Shown: piece after piece, positions 7,815-13,913 of the stretch
How positions within the stretch are numbered: position 1 is the stretch's first letter
Layout of the letters: each line of letters begins with the position of its first letter
Source of the DNA: a virus
DNA: 29,898 nt
Virus record (IMG/VR): IMGVR_UViG_3300042400_001151
Coordinates: 1 to 29,898 of that record
Reading direction: 5' to 3' (one strand)
Position numbers and translations under genes: made by a program
The notes under the pieces: model-generated
What the model saw: the letters and a program-made list of their open reading frames with translations, nothing else
Databases searched by the model: none
What the model was told of the DNA's origin: nothing

Positions 7815-8310
7815 ACCCAGTACCAGTCCAGAACGCGACGACTTTGCCAAGTCGTTGGAGGACGACGATCAACGGCTGAATTTTTTACAAAGCATGAGTG
7901 AAATGAAAAAACAGCAAGAGTCTGATCCTGAGTGGCAAAAAGACAATCTCGAATGGGATCTGCGTACCAGCGTCAAGATGGTGGGTTGTGTTCGTGACAG
8001 CGAAATCTACGCACAAAATCTATATGCTGCTATGTGTAATAGGGAATTTCAACGCAACGACACTTGGCCCCGATTAACTGATCAAGTATGGAGTTGCAGT
8101 TGGCGTTATGCTGGTGGTATTGTTGCTGACATGTGTGGTAAAGGCGATTACATGGATTGGTACTGTTCGGGCATACGCAACGACGGATACCAAGATGACA
8201 CTGATGTTGCTTACCCCGCAGGGTTTGTAGCCGAAGGTGTGGTCACTGACGAAATACGTGCGGACCTGTTTGAACTGGGATGGTTGGTGATTGACGATGC
8301 AAAAGATTAA
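7792..8310 (+). CDS. Phage protein of unknown function
   Basis: A 172-residue protein. The N-terminal 50 residues are charged and helical (RDDFAKSLEDDDQRLNFLQS). The folded part has a Cys/Trp-rich core (SCSWRYAGGIVADMCGKGDY, MDWYCSGIRNDGY), and the C-terminus reads VTDEIRADLFELGWLVID. The segment GFVAEGVVTDEIRADLFELG resembles small conserved phage proteins, but I cannot name it. ATG 7792 has GGAGCG upstream; a longer frame from 7726 runs through the previous gene and is less likely. The end overlaps the first array gene by 14 bases. Confidence 0.65.
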   Translation: MTKDRSTKPSTSPERDDFAKSLEDDDQRLNFLQSMSEMKKQQESDPEWQKDNLEWDLRTSVKMVGCVRDSEIYAQNLYAAMCNREFQRNDTWPRLTDQVWSCSWRYAGGIVADMCGKGDYMDWYCSGIRNDGYQDDTDVAYPAGFVAEGVVTDEIRADLFELGWLVIDDAKD

Positions 8311-8533
8311 AACTACAGATGTCTATCGTGCTAGAGATTGTGTCCAATGGCTGATAAAAAATATAGGGCCCGAAGTCAGTGTACAGGGATCAAGTATTCA
8401 GAGCCTAGGCTGGCATCTGTGGACGCAGGGTTCCACTCGCGACGGCCGGGTTGATCCACCAGTTTATATTATCGAAGTGAATGACCATGTAGATGATGAT
8501 ACACAACTATTGTTTGCATTGAAATGGTCGTGA
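8297..8533 (+). CDS. LRWS-tail array protein 1 of 9
   Basis: A 78-residue protein opening a tandem run of nine divergent paralogues. The N-terminal half has RDCVQWLIKNIGPE, matching the array's W-x-x-x-N/K element, and the C-terminus is DDDTQLLFALKWS, a conservative variant of the FxLRWS tail. The middle (SLGWHLWTQGSTRDGRVDPP) is longer than in other members. An in-frame TTG at 8291 is possible, but ATG 8297 is preferred. The last codons are written ATTGAAATGGTCGTGA, so the next gene's GTG overlaps the stop. Confidence 0.65.
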   Translation: MQKIKTTDVYRARDCVQWLIKNIGPEVSVQGSSIQSLGWHLWTQGSTRDGRVDPPVYIIEVNDHVDDDTQLLFALKWS

Positions 8534-8730
8534 CTACTGTATACTTGGCGGCTGGTAGTGATTTTGACGGCATGATCGACTGGGCTGTAGATAACTGTAC
8601 CAGCTTTGTTGGGTATCGGATGCTGGAACTGGATTACGAAGAAAAAGTCGTCCGGGACTGTTGGTTTAAATTGGAAATTGAGTTTGGCGATCCACAAGAC
8701 CAAACACTGTTTGAGTTGAGGTTTGGATGA
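8530..8730 (+). CDS. LRWS-tail array protein 2 of 9
   Basis: A 66-residue paralogue. It shows GMIDWAVDNCTSF near residue 15 (the W-A-x-x-N-C element shared with member 5) and ends EIEFGDPQDQTLFELRFG. I chose GTG 8530 because every other junction of the array has the same four-base NTGA overlap; an in-frame ATG at 8524 would lengthen the overlap by six bases. The tail is encoded by TTGAGGTTTGGATGA, which supplies GAGGT before the next start. Confidence 0.68.
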   Translation: MTTVYLAAGSDFDGMIDWAVDNCTSFVGYRMLELDYEEKVVRDCWFKLEIEFGDPQDQTLFELRFG

Positions 8731-8948
8731 CATATCACAAAATCATGTCGGATCTATTTAATCGGTATCTGTTTGAGCCTTGGGACAAGGTGACACAGCA
8801 AGCCATGGAACGTGACTTCAGAGCTGCTTGCCCAGGTCCATACTTTTTAGCCTGGCGTTCAGAGCTGGATGATGATCACATGCCCCGGTACAATTTGATA
8901 TTTGCTGATCCTCGAGACGCAACTGCTTGGTACTTGAGGTGGACATGA
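8727..8948 (+). CDS. LRWS-tail array protein 3 of 9
   Basis: A 73-residue paralogue with FEPWDKVTQQAMERDF in the first half and the tail LIFADPRDATAWYLRWT. The ADPRDAT element matches the D-x-x-x-A-T element before the tail in other members. ATG 8727 overlaps the stop of member 2 by four bases. Its own end reads TTGAGGTGGACATGA. Confidence 0.7.
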   Translation: MTYHKIMSDLFNRYLFEPWDKVTQQAMERDFRAACPGPYFLAWRSELDDDHMPRYNLIFADPRDATAWYLRWT

Positions 8949-9142
8949 TACGCTTACCCGTTGAACCTTACTGGGTTAATGCTGCTGAATGGTGGTTGGC
9001 CAACCACAACAGCAACACAGAAGAATTTTGTTACTGGCTGTACACTCAAGGTGTGTTTCCGGTTAAACGCCAAAGTTTTTACCCTTGGATTGAGTTTGAG
9101 GATCCCGAACAGGCCTTGATGTTTCAGTTGAGGTGGTCATGA
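8945..9142 (+). CDS. LRWS-tail array protein 4 of 9
   Basis: A 65-residue aromatic-rich paralogue (YWVNAAEWWLANHNSN, then EFCYWLYTQG) ending IEFEDPEQALMFQLRWS. ATG 8945 overlaps the previous stop; a longer in-frame reading from 8927 would lie on the previous gene's tail codons. Its end, TTGAGGTGGTCATGA at 9128-9142, is one of three exact copies of the junction motif. Confidence 0.7.
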   Translation: MIRLPVEPYWVNAAEWWLANHNSNTEEFCYWLYTQGVFPVKRQSFYPWIEFEDPEQALMFQLRWS

Positions 9143-9327
9143 AAAGCACAAGAGTTACATTACCTTACGATATATTTTGGACACCGTTGGATTGGGCCAA
9201 AGAGAATTGTCCAAGTTACATTACCAACAATCTTCATCGGAACAAGGATGGTATCGATCCAGGTAGAATTGATTACTTTTTCGGCGACGCAGCAGAAGCC
9301 ACTGTGTTTGCGTTGAGGTGGTCGTGA
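9139..9327 (+). CDS. LRWS-tail array protein 5 of 9
   Basis: A 62-residue paralogue with IFWTPLDWAKENCPSY, closely matching member 2 in the W-A-x-x-N-C element, and the tail YFFGDAAEATVFALRWS. ATG 9139 overlaps the previous stop by four bases. It ends TTGAGGTGGTCGTGA (9313-9327), giving the next gene a GTG start. Confidence 0.7.
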   Translation: MKSTRVTLPYDIFWTPLDWAKENCPSYITNNLHRNKDGIDPGRIDYFFGDAAEATVFALRWS

Positions 9328-9521
9328 GAACTTTTCGTGGCTGGTATGTTGCCAGCGTCATGCCACCGGAAATCACTCCATATCGTGGATGGCTACCTTG
9401 TATCGACTGGTGCGAACAAAAGTTTGGGCCCAGTGGCCAGGATTGGTTGTACAACAGCGAGGGTGTATTTGAATTTAAAAATGACGCAGATCGTACAATG
9501 TTTGCGTTGAGGTGGTCATGA
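9324..9521 (+). CDS. LRWS-tail array protein 6 of 9
   Basis: A 65-residue paralogue with WLPCIDWCEQKFGPSGQDW and the tail VFEFKNDADRTMFALRWS. The W-C-E-Q-K-F element pairs it with member 9 (W-C-Q-A-K-F). The start is GTG 9324, at the usual NTGA overlap; an upstream in-frame codon at 9318 is less likely. It ends in an exact TTGAGGTGGTCATGA (9507-9521). Confidence 0.7.
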   Translation: MRTFRGWYVASVMPPEITPYRGWLPCIDWCEQKFGPSGQDWLYNSEGVFEFKNDADRTMFALRWS

Positions 9522-9712
9522 TAAAAACTCGGTATAAATGTAGATACCCGACCGAGGTCGACGTTAAAGAAAGAGAAGAAATTCTTCAGGAACTCTGGCC
9601 AGGACTCCGACTGGCACCTGGGGTCTGGGATTTTGTCACCAACGAATGGTTATATACAATATGTTTTGAGCAGGAAAAAGACTACACTTGGTTTATGTTG
9701 AAACAGAGATGA
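9518..9712 (+). CDS. LRWS-tail array protein 7 of 9 (most divergent)
   Basis: A 64-residue protein whose tail is FEQEKDYTWFMLKQR, so the LRWS ending has been lost although phenylalanine and leucine keep their places. The first half is charged (TEVDVKEREEILQELWPG). Its DNA tail, TTGAAACAGAGATGA, also lacks the GAGGTGG run, so the next gene has only a weak ribosome binding site, though the ATGA overlap is kept. Confidence 0.66.
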   Translation: MIKTRYKCRYPTEVDVKEREEILQELWPGLRLAPGVWDFVTNEWLYTICFEQEKDYTWFMLKQR

Positions 9713-9930
9713 ATCGAGTCAACCTCAAAGCTTATCCCAGATTCTGGACGGATTTTGCGGATCGCGTCAACGAACAGATTGATCCAAGTGCGCCTGTGTC
9801 GGGGCATGACATCAAACGTTGGATGCAGTCCTGGTACGGCATAAATGTACATATAATGCATTCAGGTTCCTTGGGAGAGGTTTACATGGTGGGTCGGGAT
9901 TACACAGCGTTTGTATTGAGGTGGTCATGA
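9709..9930 (+). CDS. LRWS-tail array protein 8 of 9
   Basis: A 73-residue paralogue with YPRFWTDFADRVNEQ in the first half, a central KRWMQSWYGINVHIMHSG and the tail YMVGRDYTAFVLRWS. The RDYTAF-x-LRW ending aligns with member 7 (KDYTWF-x-L), suggesting these two are sister copies. It ends in an exact TTGAGGTGGTCATGA (9916-9930). Confidence 0.7.
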   Translation: MNRVNLKAYPRFWTDFADRVNEQIDPSAPVSGHDIKRWMQSWYGINVHIMHSGSLGEVYMVGRDYTAFVLRWS

Positions 9931-10100
9931 GCGAAGTAGAACTGGATCAATACCAAACAAAAGAACTGGATCAAATGATCAATTGGTGTCAAGCCAAGTT
10001 TGCTGCCGGTACTTGGAAGGTCATATTTGACGAACACAGCACTAGATTTCAGTTTGACCGTGGTCGAGATGCTGTGGCTTTTTTGCGACACTGGAAATAA
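9927..10100 (+). CDS. LRWS-tail array protein 9 of 9
   Basis: A 57-residue protein closing the array. It has LDQMINWCQAKFAAGTW, very like member 6, and the tail RFQFDRGRDAVAFLRHWK, a variant without the final serine. It ends in TAA instead of TGA, is not overlapped by another gene, and is followed directly by a promoter, so the junction motif is lost exactly where it is no longer needed. Confidence 0.68.
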   Translation: MSEVELDQYQTKELDQMINWCQAKFAAGTWKVIFDEHSTRFQFDRGRDAVAFLRHWK

Positions 10101-10106
10101 TGACCA

Positions 10107-10135
10107 TTGACTGCACCAGCTGATCATGCTATAAT
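10107..10135 (+). promoter_or_regulatory. Sigma70-type promoter
   Basis: TTGACT (10107-10112), 17-base spacer, TATAAT (10130-10135), right after the last array gene. It should drive 10165-11599. A GGAAC ribosome binding site follows before the ATG. Confidence 0.78.
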
Positions 10136-10164
10136 GCAGTGTACAGTTAATAAAAGGAACAGCA

Positions 10165-10419
10165 ATGAAAAAAATCGTATCGTTTTTGCGTTGGGAATTT
10201 GCGGGTTGCACTCGTAGTCCAAGTTTTTGGGGTGCCATGATTGTGATCCTAGGACTTGTAATGTTTTTGTTTGATTGTCCAAAACCTTGGCCCTTTGCTG
10301 CCATTGTTGTGGGCTTTGTTATGAACTTTGTAGACATGATTTACTGCTGGATCCGATTCCGGGTAGCCATGTACAAGATGGATCAAGAGTCAGTGGCTCG
10401 TAAACTTCAAAAGGATTAA
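10165..10419 (+). CDS. Small two-helix membrane protein
   Basis: An 84-residue protein with two hydrophobic segments: about residues 23-38 (FWGAMIVILGLVMFLF) and 46-62 (FAAIVVGFVMNFVDMIY), followed by a basic cytoplasmic tail. AAAAGGAACAGC precedes the ATG. It is first behind the promoter at 10107-10135. No family recognised; it could be an inner-membrane accessory or exclusion factor, but nothing shows that. Confidence 0.68.
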   Translation: MKKIVSFLRWEFAGCTRSPSFWGAMIVILGLVMFLFDCPKPWPFAAIVVGFVMNFVDMIYCWIRFRVAMYKMDQESVARKLQKD

Positions 10420-10421
10420 AA

Positions 10422-10646
10422 ATGCCATACGTATCAGTAGATGTTGATGTTGACTTAGCTGACTTTGACACCGATGACTTGATTCAAGAGTTAGAACGCC
10501 GTGGTGATGCCTATAATACTGAAGGTGTTGATGCCGATGAGGCCAGAGAACGTCTCGAAAAAGTCTATCAACTTCGTCGCACCGGGCAGAATTATGAAGC
10601 TGCATTGGATCAACTGATTTATTATGTGCTAGGGAAAATTGCATAA
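10422..10646 (+). CDS. Small acidic helical protein
   Basis: A 74-residue protein. The opening VSVDVDVDLADFDTDDLIQE resembles small phage proteins that alternate strand and acidic helix, and the rest is helical (ARERLEKVYQLRRTGQ). It starts two bases after the previous stop and shares one base with the next start. Function unknown. Confidence 0.65.
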   Translation: MPYVSVDVDVDLADFDTDDLIQELERRGDAYNTEGVDADEARERLEKVYQLRRTGQNYEAALDQLIYYVLGKIA

Positions 10647-11599
10647 TGGCCACTCGCAAACAAAAAGAACAGTTGATGGATACCTTGCGATTTACTCCGC
10701 GTACGATCACCATCACTTTATCTGGATACGGTGGGGAGATTGCAATGGGCACAGTGGATCCTGCCACTGCTCGCTACTGGATTGGGCGTGATGATTTTGA
10801 AGAGTATGCAACTTCGTGGTCAATGGAAGAAAATTTTGCAGATGTTCCAGTTGAGCATAGATTTATCACCGGGGGAGACTGGTATGACTGCGACAACCTA
10901 GCACACACCTCTGGTGTAGAAATGAGTGCAGGCTGTTGGCTCGCTGTCACTGACGACATGACCGGTGAAACCTTGTTAGAAACAGAACTTGACCCCGAAG
11001 TGTTAGCGGGCTTGGGAATTGGGGTCGCCGAGTTTGAAAACGTCGAAGTAGATACTGGACCCGGAAGGGCTATTTTTGTGGGACAGAACTTTGAAAAAGG
11101 CCTATTCTTTCAAACTGAAGTTGAGATCACCCAACCATTTGACCCTAAGCAGTTGTCATTTGCCTACAGTACCTATGATGGTTGGCGTGTATGCCAAGGT
11201 GTAGAATACGCCGGCGAAGAGCTGGATGGCCAGGATGCTTACAGTACTATGGGCAAGAGCAGTAGCTATCAACTGTTCATGAGCGACGAGGACGACGAAG
11301 CACTAGATCTCTTAGATAAGGCCAACGTAAAGATTGTAGACTACAATGTAGAAGTATTAGAAGGTGAAGAAACTTGGAGTCAGCGTGTGATTGACGAGAG
11401 TGATGTAGGTCCTTGGCATGATACCCTGGATCATGATCCAGTTCATGTAGGCTACTACGATTGCAGAGTGCTGAGCTCTGTATGGCCAGAACAGCGACTG
11501 CGATGGTCTGGAACGGACTGGTTCATGGACAACGGAGATCCCATGCGATTGCATGTTAGCCACTGGCGTGGTTTAAACCGTCCTGTGGTTGACCAGTAA
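10646..11599 (+). CDS. Large phage protein of unknown function
   Basis: A 317-residue acidic protein, the largest unknown gene on this strand. The N-terminal region has TITITLSGYGGEIAMGTVD followed by RYWIGRDDFEEYATSW. The middle contains paired aromatic-acidic segments (GDWYDCDNLAHTSG, TYDGWRVCQGVEYAGEELD), and the C-terminal part YYDCRVLSSVWPEQRLRW and FMDNGDPMRLHVSHWRG. No signal peptide or membrane segment. The two halves look like related beta-rich domains, but I cannot demonstrate a repeat. The -35 box of the tRNA promoter lies within its last codons. Confidence 0.68.
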   Translation: MATRKQKEQLMDTLRFTPRTITITLSGYGGEIAMGTVDPATARYWIGRDDFEEYATSWSMEENFADVPVEHRFITGGDWYDCDNLAHTSGVEMSAGCWLAVTDDMTGETLLETELDPEVLAGLGIGVAEFENVEVDTGPGRAIFVGQNFEKGLFFQTEVEITQPFDPKQLSFAYSTYDGWRVCQGVEYAGEELDGQDAYSTMGKSSSYQLFMSDEDDEALDLLDKANVKIVDYNVEVLEGEETWSQRVIDESDVGPWHDTLDHDPVHVGYYDCRVLSSVWPEQRLRWSGTDWFMDNGDPMRLHVSHWRGLNRPVVDQ

Positions 11600-11617
11600 C
11601 AGTAGATCCTGTATAAT
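11589..11617 (+). promoter_or_regulatory. Sigma70-type promoter for the first tRNA pair
   Basis: TTGACC (11589-11594), 17-base spacer, TATAAT (11612-11617). The -35 box lies in the end of the preceding gene. It would drive tRNA-Met, tRNA-Arg, the small SGNH gene and onward. Confidence 0.8.
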
Positions 11618-11649
11618 GTATTTTTAGTCAGCAGTATAAGTAAAGTTCC

Positions 11650-11729
11650 GCCCCTTTAGCTCATGCTTTGGTTAGAGCAGCGGTCTCATAAACCGTTGGT
11701 GGTGTGTTCGACTCACACAGGGGGCACCA
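11650..11729 (+). tRNA. tRNA-Met (or Ile2), anticodon CAT
   Basis: The acceptor stem GCCCCTT pairs with AGGGGGC, and ACCA is encoded. The anticodon loop is CTCATAA. The D loop is long (12 bases). It is not an initiator: the first pair is a normal G-C. The acceptor and D arm resemble bacterial tRNA-Ile2, whose CAU is modified to lysidine, so either identity is possible. Confidence 0.88.
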
Positions 11730-11734
11730 ACAAT

Positions 11735-11809
11735 CTGGCGTTAGTATAATGGATAATACAAGCGGCTTCTACCCGCTGAATGTGAGTTCGATTCTTGCAC
11801 GCCGGGCCA
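11735..11809 (+). tRNA. tRNA-Arg, anticodon TCT
   Basis: The acceptor CTGGCGT pairs with ACGCCGG, discriminator G, encoded CCA. The anticodon arm AGCGG-CTTCTAC-CCGCT is clean; the T stem uses wobble pairs around TTCGATT. It lies five bases after the previous tRNA and would read the rare AGA codon. Confidence 0.9.
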
Positions 11810-11823
11810 ACTTCAGGTGATAT

Positions 11824-12243
11824 ATGTTAGAATGTTTAATCGTAGGTGACAGTATTGCAGTGGGTACCAAACAGTTTGCCCCTGCTTGTGAATTGCAAGG
11901 TAAAGGTGGTATCAATACTTGGCAGTTTAATCGGATGTATCCGGGTTCGTTTTATGCGGAAACTGTGATCATCAGTTTAGGGTCAAATGATCATCAGTAT
12001 GTTAAATCATATGATGAGTTGTTTGAAATGCGTCAGCGTGTGGGTGCCAAGCGTGTTTTTTGGGTCTTGCCAGCTGGTAACTTGAAAGCCAGCAATGTAC
12101 CGATTGAACGCATACAAGGTTATGTGCGTGAGATTGCACAATCGTATGGTGACACAGTGTTACCTATTAACGGATTACAAAAGGATGGTATCCATCCTTC
12201 GTGGTCAGGCTACAAGAACATTGTGGCTGAAACAAAAAAGTAG
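11824..12243 (+). CDS. Small SGNH/GDSL-type hydrolase
   Basis: A 139-residue protein with the family blocks in order: LIVGDSIAVGTKQF (Ser nucleophile in GDS), ETVIISLGSNDHQYV (the GxND block) and QKDGIHPSWSGY (the D-x-x-H dyad). It is shorter than typical SGNH esterases but keeps all catalytic positions, and lacks a signal peptide. It sits between tRNA genes, so it is probably co-transcribed with them. The substrate is unknown; an acetyl or acyl esterase is likely. AGGTGA precedes the ATG. Confidence 0.86.
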   Translation: MLECLIVGDSIAVGTKQFAPACELQGKGGINTWQFNRMYPGSFYAETVIISLGSNDHQYVKSYDELFEMRQRVGAKRVFWVLPAGNLKASNVPIERIQGYVREIAQSYGDTVLPINGLQKDGIHPSWSGYKNIVAETKK

Positions 12244-12248
12244 TAAAT

Positions 12249-12333
12249 GCGATGGTGGTGAAATAGGTAGACACAAGAGACTTAAAATCTCTCGGCGAAA
12301 GCCATGCCGGTTCGATTCCGGCCCGTCGCACCA
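12249..12333 (+). tRNA. tRNA-Leu, anticodon TAA
   Basis: Type II tRNA with a long variable arm (CGGCGAAAGCC). Acceptor GCGATGG/CCGTCGC, encoded ACCA, anticodon arm AGAGA-CTTAAAA-TCTCT, T loop TTCGATT. It begins five bases after the stop of the hydrolase gene. Confidence 0.93.
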
Positions 12334-12342
12334 AAGGATAAT

Positions 12343-12624
12343 ATGAATGAAAGAGTACAAGAAATTTTAGACATCCTGCAGGAAGAATGCGGGGAGGTCA
12401 TTGTTGAAGTCAGCAAGTGTCGTAGATTTGGTCTGGACTCAGTGCATTACAAAACTGGAGAGCTGCACCAAGCAATGCTGGAACAAGAGCTGGGCGATGT
12501 ATTGGCCATGATCAAACTCTTGGTTGAACACGGTGCAGTTTCCATGGAAGCATTGGAAGCTGCCGGTGAAAGAAAGTTAGAAAAACTCCGCAAATGGAGT
12601 ACAATCTTTGGCGAAACTAAATAG
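12343..12624 (+). CDS. MazG-like nucleotide pyrophosphohydrolase (second copy)
   Basis: A 93-residue all-alpha pyrophosphohydrolase. The EExxE-type motif reads LQEECGEVIVEVSK, and the second acid pair is in QELGDVLAMIKLL. A basic tail (ERKLEKLRKWSTIFG) closes the protein. ATG 12343 lies ten bases after tRNA-Leu with AAAGGA upstream. It is only distantly like the protein at 4672-5043, so the two probably act on different nucleotides. Confidence 0.83.
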   Translation: MNERVQEILDILQEECGEVIVEVSKCRRFGLDSVHYKTGELHQAMLEQELGDVLAMIKLLVEHGAVSMEALEAAGERKLEKLRKWSTIFGETK

Positions 12625-12633
12625 ACTTGTCGG

Positions 12634-12662
12634 TTGACAAGGTATAAATAAACTCATATAAT
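12634..12662 (+). promoter_or_regulatory. Consensus sigma70 promoter
   Basis: A perfect TTGACA (12634-12639), 17-base spacer and perfect TATAAT (12657-12662). The spacer also contains TATAAATA, the T4 late promoter octamer. Transcription should begin near 12669, at the ATG of a small reading frame. Confidence 0.88.
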
Positions 12663-12669
12663 TACTGCT

Positions 12670-12801
12670 ATGAAACATATCAATCATTCGTTCGCACAGT
12701 CCATACAACAGCCCAAGACGGTCACAGTGGCCTATTGGTCAAATTGCGGCTTTGCGACAATGATTAATAGCGATCGCGAACCAGCAGGGGGTCTTAGTTA
12801 G
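12670..12801 (+). CDS. Possible leaderless 43-residue leader peptide
   Basis: A 43-codon frame that starts at the predicted transcription start of the consensus promoter, so it has no room for a Shine-Dalgarno. It reads MKHINHSFAQSIQQPKTVTV and continues AYWSNCGFATMINSDREP to GGLS. The TAG stop lies in the first arm of a hairpin (12793-12831) that directly precedes a strong terminator. This layout suggests a leader peptide or a small RNA with a chance frame; there is no homology evidence. Confidence 0.35.
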   Translation: MKHINHSFAQSIQQPKTVTVAYWSNCGFATMINSDREPAGGLS

Positions 12802-12831
12802 ACTATAAATTTATTTTATATATTAACTAAG
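12793..12831 (+). promoter_or_regulatory. Hairpin before terminator (attenuator-like)
   Basis: CTTAGTTA (12793-12800) pairs with TAACTAAG (12824-12831) around an AT-rich loop. It contains the stop of the leader frame and abuts the terminator stem. Confidence 0.5.
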
Positions 12832-12832
12832 G

Positions 12833-12866
12833 CCTCGGAACTAAAAACTCCGAGGTTTTTCTTTTT
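12833..12866 (+). terminator. Rho-independent terminator
   Basis: CCTCGGA (12833-12839) pairs with TCCGAGG (12849-12855), followed by TTTTTCTTTTT. It would end a transcript of about 200 bases from the promoter at 12634. Confidence 0.88.
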
Positions 12867-12871
12867 GCAAA

Positions 12872-13037
12872 GGTGGAAATAGGTAACGAGAACCCGCAGC
12901 CCACCATAAACATGCTGCGAATGGGCGGGGTTCCGGATGTGAAATTGCTGGCGGTAACAGCAAGAGTAAGATGGACAGTAGTGGGACAACCACTACAATT
13001 TATAAAGCGCATTGTGTTCAGTGTGCTTTATAAATTG
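12872..13037 (+). ncRNA. Candidate structured RNA upstream of tRNA-Ile
   Basis: No convincing gene fills this stretch, but it is rich in hairpins: GAACCC/GGGTTC around a CCCA/TGGG element, TTGCTG-GCGGTAA-CAGCAA (12945-12963), GTAGTGG-GACAA-CCACTAC (12978-12996) and a 15-16 pair stem (12996-13011 with 13022-13037, one G-U). I recognise no known RNA family. It could be a stable RNA or a processed leader of the tRNA transcript. A GTG-started frame through it is probably chance. Confidence 0.4.
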
Positions 13038-13046
13038 CGAGTTTAT

Positions 13047-13121
13047 ACCAGGTTAGCTCAGTGGTAGAGCAGCGGCTTGATAAGCCGTTGGTCACAAGTT
13101 CAAATCTTGTATCTGGTACCA
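13047..13121 (+). tRNA. tRNA-Ile, anticodon GAT
   Basis: Acceptor ACCAGGT/ATCTGGT, D arm GCTC-GAGC, anticodon arm GCGGC-TTGATAA-GCCGT, T arm ACAAG-TTCAAAT-CTTGT, encoded ACCA. It follows the long hairpin at 12996-13037. Confidence 0.93.
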
Positions 13122-13125
13122 GTCG

Positions 13126-13200
13126 GGGCTGTTAGTGCTAATGGGAACACATCTGGTTTGCAACCAGAAATTGAGAGTTCGATTCTCTCACGGTCCACCA
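13126..13200 (+). tRNA. tRNA-Ala, anticodon TGC
   Basis: Acceptor GGGCTGT/ACGGTCC with two wobble pairs, anticodon arm TCTGG-TTTGCAA-CCAGA, T arm GAGAG-TTCGATT-CTCTC, encoded ACCA. The D arm is irregular (GTG/CAC). The usual alanine G3-U70 pair is present as G3-T70. Confidence 0.86.
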
Positions 13201-13243
13201 AGTTCGTTGCTATATACACGAGTATGTAGTATATTAGTTTATG

Positions 13244-13317
13244 GCGGGTATGATGTAGTGGTAACCTATCTCGTTGCCAACGAGAATTTGCCAGTTCGAT
13301 TCTGGCTACCCGCTCCA
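13244..13317 (+). tRNA. tRNA-Gly, anticodon GCC
   Basis: Acceptor GCGGGTA/TACCCGC, anticodon arm TCTCG-TTGCCAA-CGAGA, T arm GCCAG-TTCGATT-CTGGC, discriminator T and encoded CCA, as usual for glycine. Confidence 0.93.
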
Positions 13318-13323
13318 AGTTTT

Positions 13324-13399
13324 ATCCCCTTAGTGTTTAACGGCAGCACGACGGTCTCCAAAACCGCAAGACTAAGTTCGAATCTTAGAGGGGGTGCCA
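13324..13399 (+). tRNA. tRNA-Trp, anticodon CCA
   Basis: Acceptor ATCCCCT/AGGGGGT, anticodon loop CTCCAAA on a CGGT/ACCG stem with an A-C outer mismatch, T arm CTAAG-TTCGAAT-CTTAG, discriminator G, encoded CCA. Six bases separate it from tRNA-Gly. Confidence 0.9.
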
Positions 13400-13425
13400 A
13401 CACAGTTTAACCAAAAAGGTGTCAC

Positions 13426-13908
13426 ATGCGCAGTATCAACATAGAAGAAGTAAAGGAATTCATTGAAGCACAAGGTCCCAATACTAGAATCTACATTGGT
13501 GGCGACAGCGAACGTTTCTCCGTTGGCGAAGACTGGTACGCTGATTACACCTTGGCCATTGTGGTACACATCAACGGCAACAACGGTTGCAAGATCTTTG
13601 GTGAGGTACAGCGTGAACGCGACTGGGACCAAAAGAAAAATAAACCACGTATGCGTCTCATGACGGAAGTGTATAAGATTGCTGAACTGTACTTGAAACT
13701 ACAGGATGTGTTGGAAGATCGCTTGGTTGAAGTACACCTGGACATCAACCCAGACGAAATGTACGGCAGTTCGTGTGTAGTCAACGAAGCTGTGGGCTAT
13801 ATTCGAGGCATGTGCAATGTTGTGCCTTTTGTCAAGCCACGTGCGTTTGCTGCCAGTTACGCAGCAGATCGTTTGAAAGAAGTCTTAAACGCACAACAAG
13901 CAGCATAA
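13426..13908 (+). CDS. DUF458-type RNase H-like protein
   Basis: A 160-residue protein resembling the DUF458 (YkuK) family of RNase H-like fold proteins. Markers are RIYIGGDSERF (first strand with Asp), DYTLAIVVHINGNNGCKIFG (second and third strands) and LVEVHLDINPDEMYGSSCVV (a strand with a second acid). The C-terminus VPFVKPRAFAASYAADRL carries a last possible metal-site region. It may be a nuclease, but the activity of the family is not established to my knowledge. AAAAAGGTG precedes the ATG. Confidence 0.74.
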   Translation: MRSINIEEVKEFIEAQGPNTRIYIGGDSERFSVGEDWYADYTLAIVVHINGNNGCKIFGEVQRERDWDQKKNKPRMRLMTEVYKIAELYLKLQDVLEDRLVEVHLDINPDEMYGSSCVVNEAVGYIRGMCNVVPFVKPRAFAASYAADRLKEVLNAQQAA

Positions 13909-13913
13909 GAAAT

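Larger units (their letters stand above)
8716..9930 (+). repeat. Junction motif TTGAGGTGGTCATGA, dispersed copies in the small-gene array
   Basis: Copies end at the stop codons at 8730, 8948, 9142, 9327, 9521 and 9930. Three are exact (9128-9142, 9507-9521, 9916-9930); 9313-9327 has GTGA, 8934-8948 has GGACATGA and 8716-8730 is more diverged. Each encodes the L-R-W-S type tail, contains GAGGTGG as Shine-Dalgarno about four bases before the next start, and holds the overlapping stop and start. Confidence 0.8.

Noticed and set aside
8297-9930. CRISPR-like or satellite repeat because of the recurring TTGAGGTGG motif
   Set aside because: The repeats are about 190-220 bases apart, fall at stop/start junctions, and the intervals are coding in one continuous gene series.
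12873-13067. A 64-codon GTG frame through the hairpin region
   Set aside because: It runs into tRNA-Ile, has a poor ribosome binding site, and its stretch is better explained by the strong hairpins.
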